A stretch of 64,000 nucleotides of DNA from Xenorhabdus japonica (GCF_900115195.1 NZ_FOVO01000006.1:62001-126000), one strand, 5' to 3'. Shown: positions 16,942-27,007, counted from the stretch's first letter. The notes: generated by a model from the sequence alone, not told the origin. Numbers and translations: made by a program.

Positions 16942-17232
16942 ATGGCAAAAGAACAAACTGATCGCACCACACTGGATTTGTTCGCAGATGAACGCAGGCC
17001 AGGGCGACCGAAAACAAATCCTCTGTCCAGGGATGAACAGCTCAGGATCAATAAACGCAACCAGCTGCGACGAGATAAAGTCAAAGGACTGCGTCGAGTG
17101 GAACTCAAGCTCAATGAAGATGCCGTCGATGCACTGAATCATCTGGCAAAACAGCGCAACATCAGCCGCAGTGAACTGATTGAACAAATTCTGTTAGCCC
17201 AACTGGCAGAAGAAAATCACTCTGCCGATTAA
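16942..17232 (+). CDS. ybfE: YbfE, LexA-regulated CopG-like protein
   Basis: A 96-residue basic protein closely matching E. coli YbfE (MAKEQTDRTTLDLFADERRP, GRPKTNPLSRDEQLRINKRN). The C-terminal part (VELKLNEDAVDALNHLAKQ; ISRSELIEQILL) looks like a ribbon-helix-helix DNA-binding fold. In E. coli it lies directly before fldA and belongs to the LexA regulon; its precise role is not established. Here too fldA follows, after 175 bases. No LexA operator is evident. Confidence 0.9.
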   Translation: MAKEQTDRTTLDLFADERRPGRPKTNPLSRDEQLRINKRNQLRRDKVKGLRRVELKLNEDAVDALNHLAKQRNISRSELIEQILLAQLAEENHSAD

Positions 17233-17407
17233 CGGCTTTTATTCAACTGCAATGAAGCGGCATCACCACACAAATCTGACAGATTTGTCATTGATGTTTG
17301 GTCAAAATAACGCTTTTCATTTTACTGAAAACAACATTTTTCTAGCTGATTTCAGCGTGATGTGTATGGATTTAATACACTGATAAAACAAGAGGTGAAC
17401 CCATTTT

Positions 17408-17941
17408 ATGGCAATAATAGGTATATTCTTCGGCAGCGATACAGGCAACACAGAAAATATCGCCAAAATGATCCAAGAAAAATTGGGCGGTGCTGATGTT
17501 GCTGAAGTCCACGATATTGCCAAAAGCAGTAAAGAAGATATTGAAGCCTTCGATATTCTGCTGCTAGGCATCCCAACTTGGTATTACGGCGAAGCTCAAT
17601 GTGATTGGGATGATTTCTTCCCAACATTGGAAGAAATTAATTTCGAAGGGAAACTGGTTGCTTTGTTCGGCTGTGGTGATCAGGAAGATTATGCAGAGTA
17701 CTTCTGTGATGCTATGGGAACTATCCGCGATATTATTGAGCCTCATGGCGCGATTATCGTAGGACACTGGCCAACTGAAGGATATCACTTTGAAGCCTCC
17801 AAAGGCATGGCCGACGATAACCACTTTATTGGTCTGGCCATTGATGAAGATCGTCAACCAGAATTGACGGATGAGCGCGTTACAGCCTGGGTACAACAAA
17901 TTAAGGCTGAAATGAGTCTGTCAGAGATTCTGGGTGCGTAA
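17408..17941 (+). CDS. fldA: flavodoxin 1
   Basis: A 177-residue flavodoxin, an FMN-binding cytoplasmic electron carrier that serves reductive enzymes (for example biotin synthase, methionine synthase activation and IspG/IspH). The FMN phosphate loop GSDTGNTENIA is at residues ~9-19, the aromatic isoalloxazine loops are at PTWYYGE (~58) and GCGDQEDYAEYFCDA (~96), all as in E. coli FldA (176 residues). It is followed by fur, the conserved enterobacterial order. Confidence 0.97.
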   Translation: MAIIGIFFGSDTGNTENIAKMIQEKLGGADVAEVHDIAKSSKEDIEAFDILLLGIPTWYYGEAQCDWDDFFPTLEEINFEGKLVALFGCGDQEDYAEYFCDAMGTIRDIIEPHGAIIVGHWPTEGYHFEASKGMADDNHFIGLAIDEDRQPELTDERVTAWVQQIKAEMSLSEILGA

Positions 17942-18044
17942 GGGGAATTAAGCGCTTTCATGCAGGATTATTCTTGCGTAATGTGTCATGATGTCGGGAT
18001 AGGTGTGGTTTTCATTTTGAATATCCATGCCTATAATCAGCAAC

Positions 18045-18128
18045 GTGAAACAGAATCATGATTCCCTCACGATACCCCCAAGTATCATAAGTTCACTTAA
18101 CCCAAGTTACAGGACTGAATCCGCATGA
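18045..18128 (+). CDS. uof: Uof, probable leader peptide coupled to fur
   Basis: A 28-codon frame (27 residues, MKQNHDSLTIPPSII...RTESA) starts with GTG and ends with a TGA that overlaps the ATG of fur (ATGA). E. coli has a short ORF of this size, uof, upstream of fur. Its translation is coupled to fur and is the target of RyhB control. Position and stop/start overlap fit. The GTG has no strong ribosome binding site, and I cannot confirm that the sequence is conserved. Confidence 0.45.
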   Translation: MKQNHDSLTIPPSIISSLNPSYRTESA

Positions 18129-18586
18129 CCGACAACAATAAAGCATTGAAAAATGCTGGACTTAAAGTAACACTTCCACGCTTAAAAATTCTGGAAGTGC
18201 TACAGGACCCAGAATGCCATCATGTCAGTGCGGAGGATCTCTACAAAAAACTGATTGATATCGGTGAAGAGATTGGCCTCGCCACTGTCTATCGCGTGTT
18301 GAACCAGTTCGATGATGCCGGCATTGTCACACGCCACAATTTTGAAGGCGGTAAATCGGTTTTTGAGCTCACTCAGCAACATCACCATGACCATCTGATT
18401 TGTCTTGACTGCGGTAAAGTCATTGAATTTAGTGATGAGTTTATTGAGGAGCGTCAGAAAAATATCGCTGACCGTTATGGAATTAAGCTCTCAAACCACA
18501 GTCTTTATTTATATGGTCACTGTACTGTTGGTGATTGTCGCAAAGATAGCGCATTTCATGATAAAAAGCATGATAAACAAGCGTAA
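18125..18586 (+). CDS. fur: ferric uptake regulator Fur
   Basis: A 153-residue Fe(II)-dependent repressor of iron acquisition genes. It has the N-terminal winged helix (AEDLYKKLIDIGEEIGLATV, YRVLNQFDDAGIV) and the metal-binding region HHHDHLICLDCGKVIEF with the CxxC pair, followed by CTVGDC. Length and sequence match enterobacterial Fur. It lies downstream of fldA and ends at the strong bidirectional terminator at 18643. Confidence 0.97.
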   Translation: MTDNNKALKNAGLKVTLPRLKILEVLQDPECHHVSAEDLYKKLIDIGEEIGLATVYRVLNQFDDAGIVTRHNFEGGKSVFELTQQHHHDHLICLDCGKVIEFSDEFIEERQKNIADRYGIKLSNHSLYLYGHCTVGDCRKDSAFHDKKHDKQA

Positions 18587-18642
18587 TGAAGTGATTAAAG
18601 TAATTAGTCCACTTCTGGTATTTGAATTAGTCTGAATAAGCT

Positions 18643-18680
18643 TCTGCCGATTAGTTTGAACTAATCGGCAGATTGCTTTA
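18643..18680. terminator. bidirectional terminator between fur and the chitobiase gene
   Basis: A perfect 14-bp inverted repeat (TCTGCCGATTAGTT and its complement) with a minimal TG centre, followed by TTGCTTT on the plus strand. It separates the convergent fur and chitobiase genes. Confidence 0.85.
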
Positions 18681-18684
18681 AACG

Positions 18685-21390
18685 TTAAAATTTCACTTCA
18701 TCCATACGGCTAAAACGTTTTCCATCAGTACTGATTGAACGAATTTTCACATTACTGCTGACATGGGGCCGCAATCTGTCATTGTAAACTTGCCATGTTT
18801 TTCCATTATCCAATGAGTATTGGATAACAACTCTCGGTAATGCGATATTTGCTTCAAGTGTTCCAGAAACAATTCTGCCACCCGGCACCGGCAGACGATA
18901 TGAGATTTTAGCTTTATCTAACTTAGCCAACTCACGCTGCCCAATCAGATTGGCAAAGCGCTCCCAATCATGTTGAAGGAGAGCTGTGTCAACATAGTGT
19001 GTTACTCCTCCTTTATATTCCCTGCCCTGCTGATATTTCTGCTCCCAGCCCGCTTTGTGCCATGCTCGTTCCGCCAACGGTAATAAGCGTGGATAAATCA
19101 TATATTCCATCTGCTCATCGGTACGCACGGTTTCACTCCATGATTGCCCGGACATCCCATAAGCCCCCGGCCAATGTTTATTACTATGGGTGTTAAAACG
19201 GTTGCCATCACGATCTACCGAGGTCTCAGCATTTTGTGGCATGTTATTCGGAGCAAAGCTGAAAATTTTCTCTTCATCATTAAAGCGGGTTGCCCAATAG
19301 TAGCCCCGCTCTTTCGGATTAACTTCATATGGCATATCCAGATAGACATAATCAGGGCTGGAAACAACGACTCGATATCCCTTATTCGCCCAATCATTGG
19401 CGGAATCATAGCCTCCCCAATAAAGGGTATCCCAGAAATTCACCGCAACATGTTTAGTAGCGAAATCTTTTGCCGATTTAGCATGTTTCAAACCATCCTG
19501 CCATGCCTGCATAGTACTGATACCGTGGGCATTGACGATTTTGCTGACTTCCATGGCAAAATAACTGGCGAGTTCATCAACATCTTTAATGACACCTTGC
19601 GTTATCATTTTCTGACAAACCTGAGATTTGGCCCACGGCTTGTCTTCGATTTTTTGGTTGATAATTCCTTTACCCGGCACAATCGGCCCATCTTTGTCCT
19701 GATATCCTGCACCCAAACGGATATTTTTCGCCTCATCACCACCAAAATGCCATGTATTCAACGGCAGTCCGGCTTCTTTATGCATGGCAACGACTTCACT
19801 AATAACTTTATCAATAAACCGTTTTGAGGAATCCATGCACGGGTTAAGATAACTATGGCGATCATAGAACTGGACAGATGTTGTATTCGAGGTATCTGCC
19901 GGATCAAGCAAACGATATTCATTAGCTTCTTGCTCTTTGCCCTGCGCCATAAGCTTCTTATAACGTGCTTCCATCGACACAACTGCGGCACGAGCATGAG
20001 CAGGTATATCAATTTCTGGGATAACTTCTATTTGACGGGCTTTGGCATAGTTCAGAATATCAATGTAATCCTGACGGCTAAAATAGCCACTTCCCATATT
20101 ATTGCTATCCGGCCCTGATCCTAATTGTGGCAATAAACATTGAGTTTCACTTAAGTCATGACAACGTTGACTGCCGATTTCTGTCAATTCCGGTAAACCA
20201 GGTATCTCCAAACGCCAGCCTTCATCGTCGCTCAAATGGAAATGGAATTTGTTCAGCTTATAGTTGGACATTTGATCCAGCAGGCGCAAAACAGCTTCTT
20301 TGCTATGAAAATTTCGCCCAACATCAAGGAACACACCACGATATTCAAACCTTGGTGCATCTTTTACCGTCAGTGTAGCAATATTTGGAATGCCATTAGC
20401 GGGAAGTAAGGAAAACAGTGATTGCAGACCATAGAATACGCCAGATTGATCAAACGCGACGATTTGTGCTCCCTTGGTAGTAATCTCCAACGAATACGCC
20501 CCCTTGACTCGCCAAGATCCAGTAAATAGGTTTGCGTTTATTTGCGTTGCTATGTGATAACCGCTATCTGTTAAATTAATGTCATGGGCTTTGAAACGTT
20601 CCCTGATCACTTTAATAGATTCGCTGCTTAATCCTCCCAACTCTAATTTCACTCCACGGGATAAATTCACATCCTGAGAATGAATGGAAAGTTCTTTCGG
20701 TGTCGGAATAATCTGTCCACGTAGTTTATCCTCACGGATTGTTGCCAGCTGTTGATTTTTGACAAAACGGTTTTCAGGTGTCATCAGGATATTGTTATCC
20801 GTTGTAGTGCGTTTCCACTGCTCACCTTCCAGATCAGATAAAAATTCACTGATGTTTTCAGTATCGGTATTCACCAATACTTTGGGTATAGCATCACCGG
20901 AAGTCGCATACCAACGTGGCATAAAATCGGTACTGAAAATCTGCCAATATTCACCAATAATCGGCAGCACGACCTTTTCATTAGCCTTGATGCCTTTGAA
21001 TTTCTCCGTCGGTTCCAGCTTATGTAAATCTCCCGTGATATGGGTGATTTTGTAATGATCATTGTCCAGTTTCAGGATTTGGCGAATACTGTGAAAATAG
21101 AGTGCCCAATCAGAAGAATTGATCACCTGATTGCCATTGCTCAAGATAATGTTGACCCGATTACAGGCAGCCGAATCCGCACCAAGAATGGCGCAATCTG
21201 TACCATGTGAACCAGCCTGATTATCAATGACTTTGAAATTGACCTTTAATTGACTCAATAAATCCACAATCTGCTGTGATGGCATTGATTGCTGCAATGG
21301 CACTAATGATGCCGTTTCTGCATGGATACTGCCTATAAATCCAACTGTCGTGATAAGTGCTGCCAAGGTACGTAATTTAATGATTTTCAT
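18685..21390 (-). CDS. chb: chitobiase (GH20 beta-N-acetylhexosaminidase)
   Basis: A 901-residue exported glycosidase that splits N,N'-diacetylchitobiose into GlcNAc. It has a signal peptide (MKIIKLRTLAALI...SIHA, cleavage near residue 24), an N-terminal carbohydrate-binding-like domain (~30-190), a GH20b domain (~220-345; IIPTPKELSIHSQ), the catalytic barrel (~350-790) with WHFGGDE holding the catalytic pair Asp552-Glu553, and a C-terminal Ig-like domain (~815-901). Layout and length match Serratia chitobiase. It lies near nagE-nagBA, which take up and catabolise the product, so the region supports use of chitin from insect hosts. Confidence 0.94.
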   Translation of the reverse strand: MKIIKLRTLAALITTVGFIGSIHAETASLVPLQQSMPSQQIVDLLSQLKVNFKVIDNQAGSHGTDCAILGADSAACNRVNIILSNGNQVINSSDWALYFHSIRQILKLDNDHYKITHITGDLHKLEPTEKFKGIKANEKVVLPIIGEYWQIFSTDFMPRWYATSGDAIPKVLVNTDTENISEFLSDLEGEQWKRTTTDNNILMTPENRFVKNQQLATIREDKLRGQIIPTPKELSIHSQDVNLSRGVKLELGGLSSESIKVIRERFKAHDINLTDSGYHIATQINANLFTGSWRVKGAYSLEITTKGAQIVAFDQSGVFYGLQSLFSLLPANGIPNIATLTVKDAPRFEYRGVFLDVGRNFHSKEAVLRLLDQMSNYKLNKFHFHLSDDEGWRLEIPGLPELTEIGSQRCHDLSETQCLLPQLGSGPDSNNMGSGYFSRQDYIDILNYAKARQIEVIPEIDIPAHARAAVVSMEARYKKLMAQGKEQEANEYRLLDPADTSNTTSVQFYDRHSYLNPCMDSSKRFIDKVISEVVAMHKEAGLPLNTWHFGGDEAKNIRLGAGYQDKDGPIVPGKGIINQKIEDKPWAKSQVCQKMITQGVIKDVDELASYFAMEVSKIVNAHGISTMQAWQDGLKHAKSAKDFATKHVAVNFWDTLYWGGYDSANDWANKGYRVVVSSPDYVYLDMPYEVNPKERGYYWATRFNDEEKIFSFAPNNMPQNAETSVDRDGNRFNTHSNKHWPGAYGMSGQSWSETVRTDEQMEYMIYPRLLPLAERAWHKAGWEQKYQQGREYKGGVTHYVDTALLQHDWERFANLIGQRELAKLDKAKISYRLPVPGGRIVSGTLEANIALPRVVIQYSLDNGKTWQVYNDRLRPHVSSNVKIRSISTDGKRFSRMDEVKF

Positions 21391-21548
21391 AAATTACCTC
21401 GTCCAAATTTATTATTTTTTCGATGGGCAAACTTTGGGTAAATAATGTACAGATTTGGCCAGCCAATAACCCTACACAATATAGGACTATAAGGCAATTT
21501 CTAATCTTAGCTATAAGAGTTAATTTTCATTACGATTCTATTAAGCAT
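21391..21548 (-). promoter_or_regulatory. upstream region of the chitobiase gene
   Basis: The leader of the chitobiase gene. TTATTATTTTTTCGAT near 21409-21424 resembles the left half of the NagC-like boxes seen before nagE and nagB, but the right half (GGGCAAACTTTGG) is poor, so NagC control here is only a possibility. Confidence 0.25.
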
Positions 21549-21578
21549 AAAAAAAGCGTGAAAATAATCACGCTTTTT
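21549..21578 (-). terminator. terminator of glnS
   Basis: AAAAAGCGTGA and TCACGCTTTTT form a stem with A and T runs on both sides, about 60 bases after the glnS stop codon on the minus strand. It could work in both directions. Confidence 0.85.
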
Positions 21579-21639
21579 AATGTATGAATTAATAGTATAT
21601 GGGTTAAATAACCGGAGTCACATTATCTTTGTGAACTCG

Positions 21640-23307
21640 TTATTCTTGTGAGATTTTTGCCCAAGTATCACGCAGACCAACTGTTCGGTTAAAGACCAAA
21701 CTTTCAGCACTTGAGAAACGGCTGTCAGCACAGAAATAACCTTCACGCTCAAACTGATAGGTTTTTTCTGACAAGGCATTTACCAACCCTGGTTCTACAA
21801 ATCCTTTACGAATCACCAGCGACTCAGGATTGATAGTCGACAAAAAGTCATCTTCTGCCCCCGGGTTTGCCACACTGAACAGACGGTCATACAGATAAAA
21901 TTCTGCTGGTACGCCGTGTGAAGCACTTACCCAGTGAATGACCCCCTTAACTTTGCGGCCATCAGCTGGATCTTTGTTCAGGGTTTGCTCGTCATACTGG
22001 CAATAAATTGTAGTAATATTGCCTTCCGCGTCTTTTTCAACACGATCAGCTTTAATCACATAGGCATTGCGCAGACGTACTTCTTTGCCCAAAACCAGAC
22101 GCTTATATTGACGGTTTGCTTCTTCACGGAAATCAGCACGGTCAATATACAGTTCACGACTGAATGGCACTTCACGGCTGCCCATTTCTGGTTTATTCGG
22201 ATGATTAGGCATTATCAGAATAACTTCACCTTCCGGTATGTTCTCAATTACCAGTTTCACTGGATCAAGAACCGCCATAGCGCGCGGGGCATTTTCATTC
22301 AAGTCATCACGGATACAGGATTCCAACGCCGCTATTTCAACGTTGTTATCCTGTTTAGTCACCCCAATGCGACGACAGAATTCGCGGATAGAAGCCGCGG
22401 TATAACCACGACGACGTAACCCCGAAATAGTCGGCATACGTGGATCATCCCAACCATCAACGATGTTTTCTACCACCAGCTGGTTAAGTTTACGCTTTGA
22501 CATCACCGCATATTCCAGGTTCAGGCGAGAAAACTCGTACTGACGCGGATGGCAATCAATTGTAATGTTATCCAATACCCAATCGTACAAACGACGGTTA
22601 TCTTGAAACTCCAGCGTACAGATGGAATGTGTGATCCCTTCCAGCGCATCGGAAATGCAGTGCGTAAAATCGTACATCGGATAGATGCACCATTTATTGC
22701 CTGACTGGTGATGCTCAGCAAATTTGATGCGGTAGATTACCGGATCGCGCATAACAATGAACGGGGAAGTCATATCAATTTTGGCACGCAGACATGCCTT
22801 ACCTTCAGCAAGTTCACCGGCACGCATTTTTTCAAACAGAGCCAGGTTTTCTTCTACGCTGCGATCACGATACGGGCTGTTTTTACCTGGTTCTTTTAAG
22901 GTACCGCGATATACACGGATCTCTTCAGGACACAGTTCATCTACATACGCCAGACCTTTATTGATTAATTCAATGGCGTATTGATACAGGGTATCGAAAT
23001 AATCAGAAGAGTAGCGAATATTTCCACTCCACTGGAAGCCCAACCACTGTACATCAGTTTTAATCGACTCAACGTACTCAATATCTTCCTTAACCGGGTT
23101 TGTGTCGTCAAAACGTAGGTTGCATTGTCCCTGATAGTCTTGAGCGATGCCGAAATTCAAGCAGATCGACTTAGCATGGCCGATATGCAGATAACCGTTA
23201 GGTTCAGGTGGGAAACGGGTATGTACGGATGTATGTTTACCAGTTGCCAGATCTTCGTCAATAATCTGACGAATAAAGTTTGTCGGGCGGGCATCTGCCT
23301 CACTCAT
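21640..23307 (-). CDS. glnS: glutaminyl-tRNA synthetase
   Basis: A 555-residue class I aminoacyl-tRNA synthetase that charges tRNA-Gln. The HIGH motif is in [16 protein letters not shown] (~residues 33-48) and the KMSKS equivalent is VMSKRKL (~268). I set the start at ATG 23307 ([11 protein letters not shown]), which has GAGGAA upstream and gives the E. coli length (554). A further ATG at 23379 would add 24 unlikely residues. Three tRNA-Gln genes lie 7 kb downstream. In E. coli glnS also neighbours nagE. Confidence 0.96.
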   Translation of the reverse strand: MSEADARPTNFIRQIIDEDLATGKHTSVHTRFPPEPNGYLHIGHAKSICLNFGIAQDYQGQCNLRFDDTNPVKEDIEYVESIKTDVQWLGFQWSGNIRYSSDYFDTLYQYAIELINKGLAYVDELCPEEIRVYRGTLKEPGKNSPYRDRSVEENLALFEKMRAGELAEGKACLRAKIDMTSPFIVMRDPVIYRIKFAEHHQSGNKWCIYPMYDFTHCISDALEGITHSICTLEFQDNRRLYDWVLDNITIDCHPRQYEFSRLNLEYAVMSKRKLNQLVVENIVDGWDDPRMPTISGLRRRGYTAASIREFCRRIGVTKQDNNVEIAALESCIRDDLNENAPRAMAVLDPVKLVIENIPEGEVILIMPNHPNKPEMGSREVPFSRELYIDRADFREEANRQYKRLVLGKEVRLRNAYVIKADRVEKDAEGNITTIYCQYDEQTLNKDPADGRKVKGVIHWVSASHGVPAEFYLYDRLFSVANPGAEDDFLSTINPESLVIRKGFVEPGLVNALSEKTYQFEREGYFCADSRFSSAESLVFNRTVGLRDTWAKISQE

Positions 23308-23814
23308 CGTTTTTTTCCTCAATGCAAAAAGCGCTTTAACATAACCTTCTATAATCCAATAAGCTGAACCGAGAAACAATACTTTGTTCGTGGGAAATAG
23401 TGGAATGGGTAAAGTTAGTGCGGAAAAGCGGGAAACAGCTTTAATCTTATCCAGTTGGAGAAATCAAATAAAAACATGCCCCATATCAGCTCCCGGAGAT
23501 TCTCTCCCTTGCCGCCACAACATATCTTGAAATCCATTAGATATATAAAAGATAACATACACTTTATATATAATATTATTTAATCTCATTGATTGCGCGA
23601 GTATATATTAAAAACATCAGCTTCCCAAACACACAATGAATAGTGTAGGGAGTTGATTAAAGAGAAAAGATCATTACCTGGTTTAATTTCATTCAGAAAA
23701 TGAAGAACAGCTACTTGATTTTTATTCCATTCAGCATATCCACACAACTGGAAATTTTGCCTTTTCTATTATTACCACATCAACATTAGAATATATTTTA
23801 TATATCAATAGAGA
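23308..23814. other. intergenic region with a dispersed-repeat copy
   Basis: A 507-base gap between the divergent glnS and glycosyltransferase genes. It holds the glnS promoter side and, at 23484-23545, a degenerate copy of the dispersed repeat. The rest is AT-rich; I see no gene. Confidence 0.6.
23484..23545 (-). repeat. dispersed intergenic repeat, copy 1
   Basis: Read on the minus strand it contains TGGATTTCAAGAT, then GGCGGCAAGGGAG, then GAATC, the same ordered blocks as the copy at 54062-54130, with differences between them. I recall this kind of repeat from Xenorhabdus and Photorhabdus intergenic regions. It could be a small non-autonomous element. Confidence 0.7.
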
Positions 23815-25107
23815 ATGAACATGAAGAATCTATCATCAGGCAATAAAAAGATGATTATGGCAATAGTCATTAATGAAAAATACATATCAAATCACTATAC
23901 AGATGGATTTAAGGTAGGCGCAACATCATTCACATTAAAAATGGCTAACTACTTTATTAAACAACAGATTTTTGCTGGATTTATCTTATATAAAAGAGAT
24001 GAATCACTATTAGCGCCCAAAATCGAACAATTAGAAATAAATGAAATAAAATATATAAAAATTTTCTTTAATTTTTCAATGAATTCAGAAGATATCAGAG
24101 AAGCCTTAGCTAAAGGTTTATCATTTCTTTCTATAAATAACAATCAAAAATACAATATTTTCGCCTATTATCAAACAGATACACTATTATCCTATCATCC
24201 ATCAAACATCCCATGTGGCGTAACACATCATGGACCTTTTGTTGAAGATTTTCAGAGAAATTATTCACAAGAAGGGGCTTATCAAGCATTTGAAAATAAA
24301 GATAAAGCGATTCATCTTTATAAGCAACAATCCATAGGTATTAATACTTTGATTGATAAAGGATATTTTGTTATACAACACTCTAAACTACAGGGTGATT
24401 ATCTAGTAAGCAAAGGCGTTCATCGAGAAAAAATAAAACAAGTTAATCCCCCTATGTTTTCTTGTGAAAATCACCAATGCAGTTCATTAAATCCTAATGT
24501 AATTCATTTTATAAACACGAATAAAGATGATATCTTGTTATTCACTGCTGTTGCCAGATTAGATTATTTTAAAAATATCGAATTGTTAATTAATTCCTCA
24601 ATTAGTTTATTAGAGAAAGGTATTCCAACAAAAACATTAATTTTAGGTGATGAAGAAAAACATGATCACAGAAGAGATATACTAAATTTCATGATCCCTG
24701 TGGAATATAGAAAATACTTTTTAATCTCGCATAAACTATCGCACACTGAACTATTTAAAATTTTTAATGAAATAAAGAAAAAAGCTATTTTTGTATGTAC
24801 ATCACGTTATGAAACATTGGGAATTACGCCTTTAGAGGCAGCACTAAATGGGATCTATACAATTGTTCCAAATTTAAGCTCAGTAGAAGCTTCAACTTAT
24901 TTTTCTTCGGAAGATAAGTTTAATTATGACATAGTTTCACTGACGAAAAAAATAATTTCCATATATGAGAAAAATTTATTTATATCCGATACACAACAAC
25001 AAAAACTCAGAGCGTTACTGTCAAAAGATATCTTCGAAGAAAGTGTCAATAAAATTTATAATGAAATTTCAGAAAGTTACATGATTCCACTTCTATCCGC
25101 TATCTAA
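23815..25107 (+). CDS. putative GT4-like glycosyltransferase, orphan
   Basis: A 430-residue cytoplasmic protein with the GT-B signature of family 4 glycosyltransferases: the C-terminal half has VARLDYFKNIELLINS (~244), LILGDEE (~275), and the donor-site SRYETLGITPLEAALNG with an E-x7-E spacing (~335). The N-terminal half includes THHGPFVED. Substrate unknown. It is far more AT-rich than the neighbours and stands alone between glnS and nagE, which are adjacent in E. coli, so it is probably acquired. ATG 23821, two codons in, has a slightly better upstream AGAGA and may be the start. Confidence 0.75.
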   Translation: MNMKNLSSGNKKMIMAIVINEKYISNHYTDGFKVGATSFTLKMANYFIKQQIFAGFILYKRDESLLAPKIEQLEINEIKYIKIFFNFSMNSEDIREALAKGLSFLSINNNQKYNIFAYYQTDTLLSYHPSNIPCGVTHHGPFVEDFQRNYSQEGAYQAFENKDKAIHLYKQQSIGINTLIDKGYFVIQHSKLQGDYLVSKGVHREKIKQVNPPMFSCENHQCSSLNPNVIHFINTNKDDILLFTAVARLDYFKNIELLINSSISLLEKGIPTKTLILGDEEKHDHRRDILNFMIPVEYRKYFLISHKLSHTELFKIFNEIKKKAIFVCTSRYETLGITPLEAALNGIYTIVPNLSSVEASTYFSSEDKFNYDIVSLTKKIISIYEKNLFISDTQQQKLRALLSKDIFEESVNKIYNEISESYMIPLLSAI

Positions 25108-25227
25108 ATAGCGTTTACAATAACATGTATAAATAATTTCAAGTAAATGAGTACAGTAATGTGCTCAATCTTAATTTGATCAAAATCGTTACAATGATCA
25201 CAATTATTTATTTAACTGTGGCTTTTT

Positions 25228-25250
25228 CTTATTTTTCAATTAAAAATAAG
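25228..25250. promoter_or_regulatory. probable NagC operator before nagE
   Basis: A 23-bp palindrome: CTTATTTTT, five bases, AAAAATAAG, perfect over nine-base arms, 54 bases before the nagE start. Its AT-rich arms and size fit known NagC boxes. 18 of 23 positions match the site before nagB. Confidence 0.65.
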
Positions 25251-25303
25251 TTATATCAATCGTGAAAAGTCTCCAATAATATTTACTACAATAGGTGAGC
25301 ACC

Positions 25304-26818
25304 ATGGGTATATTTAATTACTTACAGCGTTTGGGAAAAGCACTCATGCTTCCGATCGCTTCACTTCCAGTCGCCGCGTTACTACTGCGGCTCGGTCAAC
25401 CAGATGTATTCAATATCGCTTTTATTGCCAGCGCAGGTGGAGGAATTTTTGAAAATTTGCCTTTATTATTTGCACTGGGAATCTCTATCGGCTTGGCGAA
25501 AGATAATGGCGGAGCCGCGGCACTCGCTGGTGTCGTTGGTTTTTTCATTCTGACAAAAGCAACCGCTGTTATTGATCCTAAAATCAATATGTCATTTTTT
25601 GCAGGTATTATTTCGGGGATCGTTGCCGGCCACTGCTATAATCGCTTTTCTGAAACCCAATTACCCGAATTTTTAGCATTTTTCGCTGGTAAACGTTTAG
25701 TACCCATTATAACCGGAATTATTTGCCTTTTTCTTGCATGGGTTTGTGGGCATATCTGGCCATATATACAGCATGGCATTGATAATTTCAGCCTATTGGT
25801 ATCAAAAAGTGGTATGGCTGGATGGTTTACTTATGGTGTTCTTAATCGTGCCCTGATTCCGTTCGGCTTACACTATATCCTGCATTCCGTTTTCTGGTTC
25901 AGCTTAGGTGATTGTATAAAAATTACTTACGATCTGGCAGGATCAATACATAATATCTGTTTGGCTCCTGATGTAGCACGCTCTCTCACTATGGGAGTAG
26001 CTATACCCGGAATAGAAGGTTCAAACATTACTCAAATAGCGAGTGACCTCTCTCGTGGTGATTTAAATCGCTTCTTTGCTGGTGATCCCAACGCAGGGGT
26101 CTATATGGCATGGGCCTATCCAATATTTATGGGTGGTCTACCTGGCGCGGCTTTAGCCATGTATTTGGCTGCACCAAAATCACGTCGTCCTCAAATTGGT
26201 GGGATGTTATTTTCTGTCGCCTTAACTTCATTCCTGACGGGTATTACTGAACCGATAGAGTTTTCATTCTTGTTTTTAGCACCTGCATTATATGTTTTAC
26301 ATGCAATTCTTGCGGGCGTTAGCATGGTGATTACAAACTCTTTAGGTGTCTTACACGGGTTTGGCTTCTCTGCTGGTCTTATCGATTTAGGATTAAGCTG
26401 GGGATTGGCAACAAAACCATGGATATTGATCCCACTTATTATCCTATTCTTTGTTATCTATTTCGTTGTCTTTACCTTAATGATTCGCATTTTCAATCTA
26501 AATACGATCGGCAGAGAAGAAGAAAATTCTGACAAAGCAACTTCTGCATCTCAAGATAAAGAAGCTATTACACATTATATCAGTGCCCTCGGCGGGCCTA
26601 ACAATATTCGTACAGTTGATGCTTGCATCACTCGGCTCCGTTTGACTGTAGAAGACAATACCCAATTAAATGAGGCTCAATTGAAGAAATTAGGCGCTAA
26701 AGGAGTCTTAAAAATAGGTAAACAGAGTATTCAAGTTATTCTCGGCCCACAAGCTGAAAACATCGCTGAACAAATAAAAGCTCAGTTGAAATTAAGTTAC
26801 GCAGATAAAACTGAATAA
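25304..26818 (+). CDS. nagE: N-acetylglucosamine PTS permease, IICB only
   Basis: A 504-residue PTS permease that imports and phosphorylates GlcNAc to GlcNAc-6-P. The IIC domain (~1-385) starts GIFNYLQRLGKAL and includes GITEPIEFSFLFLAP; the IIB domain (~420-495) has the phosphorylated cysteine in VDACITRLRLTV (Cys441). E. coli NagE is 648 residues and ends with a IIA domain; here the protein stops after IIB, so phosphate must come from a separate IIA such as Crr. ATG 25304 has AGGTGA at the right distance; a GTG nine bases earlier lacks one. The downstream sequence shows no trace of a IIA domain; a terminator follows. Confidence 0.93.
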   Translation: MGIFNYLQRLGKALMLPIASLPVAALLLRLGQPDVFNIAFIASAGGGIFENLPLLFALGISIGLAKDNGGAAALAGVVGFFILTKATAVIDPKINMSFFAGIISGIVAGHCYNRFSETQLPEFLAFFAGKRLVPIITGIICLFLAWVCGHIWPYIQHGIDNFSLLVSKSGMAGWFTYGVLNRALIPFGLHYILHSVFWFSLGDCIKITYDLAGSIHNICLAPDVARSLTMGVAIPGIEGSNITQIASDLSRGDLNRFFAGDPNAGVYMAWAYPIFMGGLPGAALAMYLAAPKSRRPQIGGMLFSVALTSFLTGITEPIEFSFLFLAPALYVLHAILAGVSMVITNSLGVLHGFGFSAGLIDLGLSWGLATKPWILIPLIILFFVIYFVVFTLMIRIFNLNTIGREEENSDKATSASQDKEAITHYISALGGPNNIRTVDACITRLRLTVEDNTQLNEAQLKKLGAKGVLKIGKQSIQVILGPQAENIAEQIKAQLKLSYADKTE

Positions 26819-26835
26819 TTTATACCGATCAAGAT

Positions 26836-26863
26836 AAAAAGGAACGTGATTACGTTCCTTTTT
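26836..26863 (+). terminator. terminator after nagE
   Basis: AAAAAGGAACGT, loop GATT, ACGTTCCTTTTT: a symmetrical stem with A and T runs, 18 bases after the nagE stop codon. It uncouples nagE from nagB. Confidence 0.9.
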
Positions 26864-27007
26864 ATTACAAAAAAACCATACTAATCTATTTTTAAACAGA
26901 AAAAATGCAAAAAACTTATTTAATAACAGAAAAAAACATCTTGAAAAAACCTTGATTTTAGTCATTAAAACTACTGATACAGCTAAAAAACTAGCCATTA
27001 CACCAAT

